Source: a virus
Direction: 5' to 3' (one strand)
DNA: 39,776 nucleotides
IMG/VR virus record: IMGVR_UViG_3300025598_000079
Location: 1 to 39,776 of that record
The translations under genes were made by a program, and so were the position numbers. Position 1 is the first letter of the stretch. Every line of letters begins with the position of its first letter. The notes beneath the pieces were generated by a model. That model was not told the origin of the DNA and searched no databases. It was given only the letters and a program-made list of their open reading frames with translations. This document shows positions 23,655 to 29,334 of this stretch, piece by piece.

Positions 23655-24599
23655 TCAATTGTGATTGACAATCGACAAGCCCGCTTGAGTATAAGCCGCC
23701 TTTTGATCGGGGTAACTGCGAATGCCTTTTGTAACGGCTGTGGGGTTTTCTGTGTAACTGTTGTCATCAGCCCAAGTCCACGCAATGATACCTGCCACTT
23801 GAGGAGTAGCCTCAGCGTAGTCTACAAAGGGCTTGGGATCTTGACCATAGTTACCCCCTGGCAACAGCAACAACTGTTGACGGGCAGAGATTCGTTGTAA
23901 CAAGGCGCTGTAGATGTCGCCGGGCTTTAAGATGTCGGCACCACGACCATAACTGTCTATGCCGATGTAGTCGTATTCATCAATGCCAATCAAGTTGTTG
24001 ACATCAGCCACAGTCTTGCCTACCATGGTTGGGTCGGCATAGACAACACCCAACTTTACACCCGTTAACTCAGCGAACTCGGCTGATACACGACGTACCA
24101 CGGCGATACCTGAAAATAAGTCTTGAGGATTTACCATGGTGATGTTTGGTTCATCGGCTGGGTAAAGCATGTGAACATACTGTAAGGCATTGGCGTTGTG
24201 TAGCAATGTAAAAAAGCTTCGCAATTCGCTCTCAGCCGTGGGCTTTAAGGTCAGCCCAGTGACGTAAGGCTTGACTGATATCACAGCAGTGGCGTACAAT
24301 TGAGGACTAATGTCCAGCGCTGTGTATCTGTGTGCCGCCAAGATTGCCTGAACCGCGGCTTGTTCGCCACCGTATTGACATTCAGCCCATAGATTGATTT
24401 GATCGCCGGTTTCCGCCAGTTGTTGAGCCTGACTTCCATAGTTAGTGGCACACGCGTAAGTGTAGCCCAGGTCAGTTCTTTTTGGAGCCTGAGCGGGCGT
24501 TTGCGGGGCCTGGGGTGAACCAGCGCCACCTCCGCAAGCCGTGAGTAAAACGGCTGTTGATAAAGATAAGATTGATAAAAGTTGTTTCATTGCGCTCAT
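23655..24599 (-). CDS. Lipoprotein, probable TIM-barrel glycoside-hydrolase-like protein
   Basis: A 314-residue lipoprotein. Lipobox LLTAC (Cys22) with GGGAG after it. The remainder looks like an alpha/beta barrel: SVKPYVTGLTLKPTAES, MLYPADEPNITM (acidic pair at a strand end), DYIGIDSYGRGAD, LLLPGGNYGQDPK and AGIIAWTWADDNS. The DEP and late Trp-rich strand are typical of glycosidases, but I cannot name a family. AGAGGAGATAACAGT precedes the ATG at 24599, which overlaps the upstream stop as ATGA. Its leader closely resembles that of the hydrolase lipoprotein. Confidence 0.75.
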   Translation of the reverse strand: MSAMKQLLSILSLSTAVLLTACGGGAGSPQAPQTPAQAPKRTDLGYTYACATNYGSQAQQLAETGDQINLWAECQYGGEQAAVQAILAAHRYTALDISPQLYATAVISVKPYVTGLTLKPTAESELRSFFTLLHNANALQYVHMLYPADEPNITMVNPQDLFSGIAVVRRVSAEFAELTGVKLGVVYADPTMVGKTVADVNNLIGIDEYDYIGIDSYGRGADILKPGDIYSALLQRISARQQLLLLPGGNYGQDPKPFVDYAEATPQVAGIIAWTWADDNSYTENPTAVTKGIRSYPDQKAAYTQAGLSIVNHN

Positions 24600-24730
24600 A
24601 CTGTTATCTCCTCTAAAATGACGTCATCGTAGTTTTGTTCAATCCACTCATTGTAGACCGCTTTGGCTTGATTTAAACTGTTGCCTTCATAATCGGCCAC
24701 ACCGCCTACCCAAACAATGAATCGCTTCAT
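24596..24730 (-). CDS. Small 44-residue protein at the head of the cargo
   Basis: MKRFIVWVGGVADYEGNSLN... The ATG at 24730 has AAAGGAGACAGT before it. The frame is also open upstream, in frame with the duplicated MKLHIQ start (24802), so a 68-residue fusion (22 residues of the early gene, Asp-Ser, then this protein) could also be made. Coupled to the glycosidase-like lipoprotein by ATGA. Unrecognised; VWVGGV.DYEGNSL.QAK.VY.EW resembles small conserved phage proteins. Confidence 0.6.
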   Translation of the reverse strand: MKRFIVWVGGVADYEGNSLNQAKAVYNEWIEQNYDDVILEEITV

Positions 24731-24737
24731 ACTGTCT

Positions 24738-24862
24738 CCTTTACCGTCCCAATCGTGCGCACTATAATTTTCTTGTGTTTGGGTTTGGATATGTAATTTC
24801 ATGCTTGCTCCTGTTTGTTGTATGTAGTTATTATACAACCAAAATCATTATTCGTCAACCAA
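24738..24862. repeat. 125-bp perfect direct repeat, copy B
   Basis: Identical to 22371-22495. Here the 22 codons of the MKLHIQ gene run on into the small cargo protein, so this copy is truncated and marks one boundary of the insertion. Confidence 0.97.
24830..24858 (-). promoter_or_regulatory. Early promoter TTGACG-17-TATAAT (repeat copy B)
   Basis: -35 at 24853-24858, -10 at 24830-24835; drives the small cargo protein and the glycosidase-like lipoprotein. The -35 lies in the last codons of the upstream gene. Confidence 0.85.
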
Positions 24863-25315
24863 GGCTGTCAAAGCCTCACTCAAATCACGTGGGGTTTTAT
24901 CTGCGAGGTCAAAGTAATACCAAACACCATCACGCATGATGTAAGCAAACTCAGCACCCACGTTATCAAAGTATTCTAGGAAGTGATTAAAGTCCGTCAA
25001 TGTTTTAAAATCTACACCTGTTTCACCGCGATCACGACCGTAGAATGTAGTCATGTCGCCATACAGTGATTCCCATTCTTCGACACTTATTGTATTACTA
25101 TTTTCATCACGATCAAAAGGACTAAAAGGGTGCTTTTCACCGATTACGGAACCCAGTGAGCTGACGTCACCTAAACTAATCAAGTGGTTGGCTTTGACGG
25201 AGTCGTAGTGTTTTAACAACACCGCACCAACTCCCTCTAAATAACCATCCCAATGTACGGAAACAGCCTTGGCATTATCACCATGCATCACTGCGATTAC
25301 TGAACGTGTGCCCAT
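24848..25315 (-). CDS. Conserved MGTRS-type early protein
   Basis: 155 residues starting MGTRSVIAVMHGDNAKAVSV. The start HWDGYLEGVGAVLLKHYDS, then ISLGDVSSLGSVIGEKHPFS, is a recognisable conserved family in phages and some bacteria; function unknown. CAGGAGTTAAAA precedes the ATG at 25315. The frame open to 25378 lies across the promoter and is not used. The final codons contain the -35 of repeat copy B. Confidence 0.75.
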   Translation of the reverse strand: MGTRSVIAVMHGDNAKAVSVHWDGYLEGVGAVLLKHYDSVKANHLISLGDVSSLGSVIGEKHPFSPFDRDENSNTISVEEWESLYGDMTTFYGRDRGETGVDFKTLTDFNHFLEYFDNVGAEFAYIMRDGVWYYFDLADKTPRDLSEALTALVDE

Positions 25316-25349
25316 TTTTAACTCCTGATGTCTAAGTGTTGATGTAGTT

Positions 25350-25378
25350 ATTATACTGTCAAATGTCGCCCAAGTCAA
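25350..25378 (-). promoter_or_regulatory. Early promoter TTGACT-17-TATAAT
   Basis: -35 at 25373-25378, -10 at 25350-25355, 17-bp spacer. Overlaps the 3' end of the upstream small gene. Confidence 0.8.
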
Positions 25379-25550
25379 CCGTTTCTTCTACAACTCCCAG
25401 GTCTTCGATTGTAAAGACACCGTCTGTTACGCCCTGAAATGCTGTACGGAAACTTTCATGTTCTGCTAAGAAGTCCAGGATCTCTTCTTTGCTGGTGCCT
25501 TCGGGTGCAGTGATCTCTTGTGTTAGGATTGTGGTTACTGTGATCTTCAT
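25359..25550 (-). CDS. Small acidic early protein
   Basis: 63 residues, MKITVTTILTQEITAPEGTS..., strongly acidic. One strand then helix (KEEILDFLAEHESFRTAF) and a final strand pair. AAGGAGCACAAG precedes the ATG. Overlaps the next promoter. Not recognised. Confidence 0.6.
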   Translation of the reverse strand: MKITVTTILTQEITAPEGTSKEEILDFLAEHESFRTAFQGVTDGVFTIEDLGVVEETVDLGDI

Positions 25551-25576
25551 CTTGTGCTCCTTGTTGCTATGTCATA

Positions 25577-25605
25577 ATTATAGCCCCAAAGGGCTATCTT
25601 GTCAA
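25577..25605 (-). promoter_or_regulatory. Early promoter TTGACA-17-TATAAT with internal palindrome
   Basis: -35 at 25600-25605, -10 at 25577-25582. The spacer holds a perfect inverted repeat TAGCCC-CAAA-GGGCTA (25581-25596) that overlaps the -10, a good position for a repressor. Confidence 0.85.
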
Positions 25606-25793
25606 GCACCTAGTGTATCGCTGATCACTAGATAGTCAACACCGCTGTAGGTTTCTACCCCCACTTCGGCCGACGAAACTTCCATACCATACTCCATGTT
25701 CATGCTCATGTACACGGGCAGGGTTGGATCTACTTTTGACAAGATGCGGATCAAGTCTGCTACTCTTAGGGTGTCTGGTCTAATTTCTATCAT
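25602..25793 (-). CDS. Small early protein, unknown
   Basis: 63 residues: MIEIRPDTLRVADLIRILSK, VDPTLPVYMS, then SGVDYLVISD. The pattern (helix, then LPVY...strand, later YLVI) resembles short conserved phage proteins. CAGGAGAGAAC precedes the ATG. Its end overlaps the -35 of the next promoter. Confidence 0.6.
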   Translation of the reverse strand: MIEIRPDTLRVADLIRILSKVDPTLPVYMSMNMEYGMEVSSAEVGVETYSGVDYLVISDTLGA

Positions 25794-25822
25794 GTTCTCT
25801 CCTGTTTTTTAATTTATGCCTA

Positions 25823-25851
25823 ATTATAGCAATTTTGGATATATTAGTCAA
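25823..25851 (-). promoter_or_regulatory. Early promoter TTGACT-17-TATAAT
   Basis: -35 at 25846-25851, -10 at 25823-25828, 17-bp spacer. A degenerate dyad TGTTG-N8-CAACA (25876-25893) lies 24 bases upstream, within a longer imperfect hairpin 25861-25900 that may terminate the unit to the right. Confidence 0.8.
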
Positions 25852-25952
25852 CCAAAATACCCTATTTCTAAGATTTGTTGCTAAAACACAACAAAATAGG
25901 ATATTTTAGTGAATACGGGATTAGAAAGGAATTTAATTATGTATATGTTAAC

Positions 25953-26237
25953 TTACTTTTTGGTACTTTCAAGTAATTTTTGTTTTAATTCAGTATTACC
26001 CCAAATATCATAAGTTGTTTTACCATCTTCTCGACGACATTTTAATAAATTCTTAAATTGGAAATGATAAAGAAATCTATTTCCGGCAAAAGAATTTTTA
26101 TTAGTATCACCTGTGAATTTATCCAGACTTTTTAAGTCAGCATCTAATTCTTTATTGGTAATTAATTTATGATTTTCAATATCTTGTATAGTAACAATAT
26201 CTAAATTATCATTAACTGTTCGAATTTTTGTGGACAT
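25953..26237 (-). CDS. Small protein downstream of ParB-like/HNH pair, possibly leaderless
   Basis: 94 residues, MSTKIRTVNDNLDIVTIQDI..., charged and helical with an aromatic middle (FAGNRFLYHFQFKNLLKCRR). The only Met is the first. There is no ribosome binding site. A TTGATT-17-TATAAT promoter puts the transcription start at about the ATG. The coding sequence is AT-rich like the two upstream genes, so the three probably arrived together. Not recognised. Confidence 0.6.
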   Translation of the reverse strand: MSTKIRTVNDNLDIVTIQDIENHKLITNKELDADLKSLDKFTGDTNKNSFAGNRFLYHFQFKNLLKCRREDGKTTYDIWGNTELKQKLLESTKK

Positions 26238-26260
26238 ACTTAATTATATATTAATTAAGT
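26238..26260. promoter_or_regulatory. Perfect 9-bp inverted repeat overlapping a -10
   Basis: ACTTAATTA (26238-26246) and TAATTAAGT (26252-26260) pair perfectly around TATAT. The repeat overlaps the stop codon of the HNH gene and the -10 of the next promoter; possible operator or bidirectional stem-loop. Confidence 0.5.
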
Positions 26261-26271
26261 CTTTAAATCAA
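26243..26271 (-). promoter_or_regulatory. Promoter TTGATT-17-TATAAT, start at the ATG
   Basis: -35 TTGATT at 26266-26271, -10 TATAAT at 26243-26248, 17-bp spacer. The ATG at 26237 is six bases past the -10, where transcription would start. Confidence 0.6.
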
Positions 26272-26680
26272 TCATATCTGCTAATCCACGCAATCTTTCC
26301 GCATCTTCAGCTCCATACATGGCATTCTTGGCAGTATTACAACGATTACAAAGAATTTGATAATTTTCTATGCTGTCTGCTCCGCCGCGGGTTGTGGGAA
26401 CAATATGATCTAGGCTGGGCATATTATCACTGGCTTTTTTGCCCTTAATATTTCCCCCTAAACTATAATCTAATATATTCCCACATCGCAGATTAGCACA
26501 TTTTCCCCCGCATATTGCTCGCATGGCGTCATGTCCCGCACGACGTGTTCTATGATTTTTACCTACCCATACATGTCGCATGGCTGTAGCGGCATCTTCA
26601 CCTGCATCTAATGCCTCTACAAATCTTTTAAATGTAGCGGCATTACCATAAGTCTTTTTATTATATCCTAATTGTACCAT
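26255..26680 (-). CDS. HNH endonuclease paired with ParB-like protein
   Basis: 141 residues starting MVQLGYNKKTYGNAATFKRF. I chose the ATG at 26680 because GGAGCACGAA precedes it. The HNH core is SLDHIVPTTRGGADSIENYQ (89-108) with zinc cysteines CANLRC (61-66) and CNRC (111-114). It would cut DNA as a metal-dependent nuclease. The N-terminal 50 residues are basic. The pairing with the ParB-like gene (gap 12 bases) and the shared AT-rich codon use suggest a functional unit, not a wandering homing gene. Confidence 0.85.
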   Translation of the reverse strand: MVQLGYNKKTYGNAATFKRFVEALDAGEDAATAMRHVWVGKNHRTRRAGHDAMRAICGGKCANLRCGNILDYSLGGNIKGKKASDNMPSLDHIVPTTRGGADSIENYQILCNRCNTAKNAMYGAEDAERLRGLADMIDLKT

Positions 26681-26692
26681 TTCGTGCTCCAA

Positions 26693-27685
26693 TTAAGATT
26701 TAATTACTGGCATTTTGAGATCTTTAAAAGGTCTACGCCCATTTACAACATCAACACCTTTAACTTGTTCATAAATGCTTAAAATACCCGAAGCCATTTT
26801 ACTTTCGGCATCAATACTTGTAGTTTCTAAATCCACACGGCATTGTTCTTGTACAGCATTAAACAATACTTTAGCATCTACCACCCCAGATTCGTCAATA
26901 TAACGCACTTTTACTGTACGAATAATATCATCAAATAAATCATCTTTATATGATTTAATTTCTTGTAATAATTTACGAATTTGTAATAGCCCGCGAAGTG
27001 TATCTGTTTGAATATATTTTGTGGGCCAGTGTTGTTTCATTTTAATTAATCCAAATTTTAATTCAGATAATTTAAATGAATCACGAATAATATATAAATG
27101 TCCAATATTAGTGATACAACCAGCACTACGTTTACGATAACTAATTTGACAATTAGCATCATTTACAGTATTTTCTAAATCTACCGCTTCTTGAACGCCC
27201 ATAATTACTTCTTGTTTATGAATAAAATATGGCTTCATTGGCTCATTATCATTATTAAGAGCCAGTAACATTGTGCTTTCTATATTTTCATCTTCGGATT
27301 CAATATAACAAATGGGCACATGACTACCTGGACCATATTTTAACACCCAAGCAATTCCGTGCTGTTGTCCATCGGCAATATAATAACGGTCTTCCACAGC
27401 ACTATATCGTGCCTGTAAGGGAGTGGCACAGACAATATTCCATTTAGACAATAATTTTTTAATATGCGGGGGTTCGGGCCAGCGTTGACGCTGATAATTA
27501 ATAAAACATTTTTGTACAGGAGCCCAGATAAATTGTAATATATCTTGGTATTCTGTGTTAGTGTTTAAGGGAAATTCGCCGCCAGTAGCATCATTAACCG
27601 CATGGGCCACTGATATTAAACTTACTTTATGGCTTGATGAACCTGCTGATGGGTCAAAGGCTTCTGTCTTGCGTTGCTTACTCAT
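26693..27685 (-). CDS. ParB/DUF6551-like protein
   Basis: A 330-residue protein. Residues 83-130 show the ParB-N/sulfiredoxin-like fold: NIVCATPLQARYSAVEDRYY, then IADGQQH (103-109) in place of the common (I/V)DGQHR, followed by VPICYIESED and LALNNDNEPMKP. Members of this fold bind or hydrolyse CTP, bind DNA or act as nucleases; the role here is unknown. The C-terminal half is helical. Own promoter TTGATT-17-TATAAT (27738-27766), GGAGGATCTAA before the ATG. Transcribed together with the HNH gene. Confidence 0.75.
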   Translation of the reverse strand: MSKQRKTEAFDPSAGSSSHKVSLISVAHAVNDATGGEFPLNTNTEYQDILQFIWAPVQKCFINYQRQRWPEPPHIKKLLSKWNIVCATPLQARYSAVEDRYYIADGQQHGIAWVLKYGPGSHVPICYIESEDENIESTMLLALNNDNEPMKPYFIHKQEVIMGVQEAVDLENTVNDANCQISYRKRSAGCITNIGHLYIIRDSFKLSELKFGLIKMKQHWPTKYIQTDTLRGLLQIRKLLQEIKSYKDDLFDDIIRTVKVRYIDESGVVDAKVLFNAVQEQCRVDLETTSIDAESKMASGILSIYEQVKGVDVVNGRRPFKDLKMPVIKS

Positions 27686-27737
27686 TTAGATCCTCCATTT
27701 GGCAATATGAGTGTAATTAATTATCAATTACAAGACT

Positions 27738-27766
27738 ATTATAGTTTCAAACTGGAATTAAATCAA
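27738..27766 (-). promoter_or_regulatory. Promoter TTGATT-17-TATAAT for ParB-like/HNH unit
   Basis: -35 TTGATT at 27761-27766, -10 TATAAT at 27738-27743. The -35 overlaps the stop region of the oxygenase remnant. Confidence 0.7.
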
Positions 27767-27859
27767 GATATTTGACGCCATATTTACTGTGATAAAATTA
27801 AATGATATTGAAATTCTTGTTTCTTCGTCAGTTGACGGTTCTACATCATGCAAAATTGG
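27758..27859 (-). pseudogene. C-terminal remnant of a 2OG-Fe(II) oxygenase
   Basis: Directly behind the tRNA CCA end, an in-frame stretch of 33 codons reads ILHDVEPSTDEETRISISFN, then FITVNMASNILI and stop. The LHDVEP...RISISFNF pattern is the classic end of phage 2OG-Fe(II) dioxygenases: the third iron ligand His (residue 4) and the 2-oxoglutarate Arg eleven residues later. All of the N-terminal part is missing. It appears that a recombination event replaced the gene body with the tRNA/iscA side. Confidence 0.55.
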
Positions 27860-27933
27860 TGCGCATGGCAGGATTTGAACCTGCTGTCTCAGGTTGTAAA
27901 CCAACCTTTGCTATCCCACTTAGCCTCACACGC
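27857..27933 (-). tRNA. tRNA with encoded CCA, isotype uncertain
   Basis: Cloverleaf on the minus strand: acceptor GCGTGTG/CATGCGC (with two G-T pairs), D-arm GCTA-AGTGGGA-TAGC, T-arm GCAGG-TTCAAAT-CCTGC, discriminator A and CCA. The anticodon arm is odd: the best 5-bp stem is AGGTT/AACCT with loop GGTTTAC (anticodon TTT, G at position 33), leaving two bases before the stem and six in the variable region. An alternative loop, TTTACAA, would give anticodon TAC (Val) with two mismatched pairs. Confidence 0.8.
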
Positions 27934-27941
27934 GATAATTT

Positions 27942-28262
27942 TTAAATTCGAAAACTTTCGCCACAACCGCAACGATCTCGCTCATTAGGATTGCTAAATT
28001 CAAAACCTTCGTTGAGTCCGTTGCGTACAAAATCCACGGTGACGCCTGTTAAATACACTAGGCTTTTTTTGTCGACAAAGATTTTACAGTCTTCGCAGAC
28101 TATGACTTCGTCAGCGGCAGTGGCTTCGTCAACGTATTCTAACACATAAGCCAGGCCAGAGCAACCTGTGGTTTTAACACCCAGTCGAATGCCTAAACCT
28201 CGGCCACGTCGTGACAGCGTTTGTTTAATTTTATTCGCGGCTTTTTCTGTTAGCGTGATCAT
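27942..28262 (-). CDS. iscA: Iron-sulfur assembly protein IscA (A-type carrier)
   Basis: A 106-residue A-type carrier that delivers Fe-S clusters to target proteins. The three conserved cysteines are present: Cys34 (KTTGCSGLAY), Cys98 and Cys100 (RCGCGESF). Length and motifs match the family fully. It is adjacent to iscU through one unrelated gene. Fe-S proteins of the host or of the phage (for example a RecB-like nuclease) could be the client. An Isc pair in a phage is unusual but known for single carriers. Confidence 0.95.
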   Translation of the reverse strand: MITLTEKAANKIKQTLSRRGRGLGIRLGVKTTGCSGLAYVLEYVDEATAADEVIVCEDCKIFVDKKSLVYLTGVTVDFVRNGLNEGFEFSNPNERDRCGCGESFRI

Positions 28263-28263
28263 G

Positions 28264-28920
28264 TTAAATTTCTCGTAGCGCTGAACTTGTATGAAATGAT
28301 TCTTGTAAAGGATAACCAGCTAGTCGTTTAAACTCCATTATATGGAACTGTCCTCGCATTTCACTTATATAATCCGACTCTCCTAACACGTACTGATAAT
28401 TTTCAAAGTCTGGATGTTCTTTGAAATATTTATCAAGTTCTGCCATTGATGTTATTTTATCAACTTGATATTTTTCTGATTGATTGTTGTAAACCCCAAC
28501 GGTATAATTGAGTTGGAATATTTTACTCCAAATCTTAAATCCGTCATTACTTAATGTTGTATCACTGGCAAATCGAACTCCTGCTGGCATATCGTTGGCT
28601 ATTTTTAAATATAGATCGATGGCATAAGGTGGCTTACTTATAAGTGTAGGATTTTTGCCGGTTGAGTTAACTTTAGCAAATTTTCCTAAGGGAGACACAT
28701 TCGAACACAACAATATATCTTTGCCATCAAGTGATGCTATCCAATAAAAAGATGAATCACCAATAGATATTTTGAAAGTATTATCACCTAAATCAATTGG
28801 TTTTTTACCTGCCGATAACTCAGTTTCGATTTCACGTTTAATATACTCATAAGGATTACCTCCACTAACTTGGCGAGGCATTTCCATTAAATAGCGTTTG
28901 TAAAATCTACCGTAGGCCAT
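28264..28920 (-). CDS. EMP-motif hypothetical protein between iscU and iscA
   Basis: A 218-residue protein. YLMEMPRQVSGGNPYEYIK, AGKKPIDLGDNTFKIS and LSNDGFKIWSKIFQL follow the same order as in the protein between nrdA and nrdB (see 9334-10011). The middle holds YVLGES, against FVLSET in the other. I infer distant paralogy. No known domain. It sits one base upstream of iscA, so it is translated with it. Confidence 0.65.
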   Translation of the reverse strand: MAYGRFYKRYLMEMPRQVSGGNPYEYIKREIETELSAGKKPIDLGDNTFKISIGDSSFYWIASLDGKDILLCSNVSPLGKFAKVNSTGKNPTLISKPPYAIDLYLKIANDMPAGVRFASDTTLSNDGFKIWSKIFQLNYTVGVYNNQSEKYQVDKITSMAELDKYFKEHPDFENYQYVLGESDYISEMRGQFHIMEFKRLAGYPLQESFHTSSALREI

Positions 28921-28946
28921 GTTATGCTAATGTTTGTTTGATTTTT

Positions 28947-29334
28947 TTACTGGCTGTGTCTTTTACGATAATCTTCTACCGCGGCTTTCACACAATCTTC
29001 CGCAAGGATTGAGCAGTGGATCTTAACTGGTGGAAGAGCAAGCTCTTGAGCAATCTCGCTATTCTTAATCTGTGCCGCGGCGTCAAGTGTTTTACCTTTA
29101 ACCCATTCTGTGACCAACGAGCTTGAAGCAATCGCACTACCGCAACCATATGTCTTGAATCTCGCATCTGTGATGATACCATCTTGCACCTTTATTTGGA
29201 GTCTCATTACATCTCCGTTAACCGCAAGCTGGGGCACCGACTAAGCCGGTCCCAACTTGCGCATCTCCTTTATCAAAAGTTCCCACATTTCGGGGATTTT
29301 CAAAATGATCTATTACATCTTTACTGTAAGCCAT
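28947..29334 (-). pseudogene. iscU: Iron-sulfur scaffold iscU, interrupted by a 7-bp insertion
   Basis: The ATG at 29334 follows a CAGGAGATAGTT site and begins MAYSKDVIDHFENPRNVGTF. It reaches GLVGAPACG and then TAA at 29220-29218. The rest continues in another frame, GDVMRLQIKVQDGIITDARF ... YGCGSA ... VKIHCSILAED, to 28947. Removing seven bases (29215-29221, TTAACGG) restores ACGDVMRL exactly. All three cysteines and the Asp of the family are present if the frames are joined. The break is in the metal-binding ACGD loop. It could be a recent mutation, a sequencing error or a programmed +1 shift at GGT-TAA-C. Confidence 0.9.

Noticed and set aside
24281-24529. Alternative minus-strand frames within the lipoprotein genes (82, 62 and 82 codons)
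   Set aside because: They are shadows of the high-G/C third-position genes, with Arg/Trp-rich composition and no start signals.
22371-24862. IS-type transposon around the lipoprotein genes
   Set aside because: There is no transposase, no terminal inverted repeats and no short target duplication. The 125-bp repeats are direct copies of a phage early gene start.
21286-25851. Possible CRISPR-like array from the repeated TTGGTTGACGAAT...TATAAT segments
   Set aside because: Spacing is irregular (hundreds of bases), the segments are promoters with genes between them, and no cas genes are present.
29215-29334. Group I intron in iscU
   Set aside because: Only seven extra bases separate the exons, so no intron is present. 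The HNH gene is outside the coding sequence apart from a 14-base overlap.
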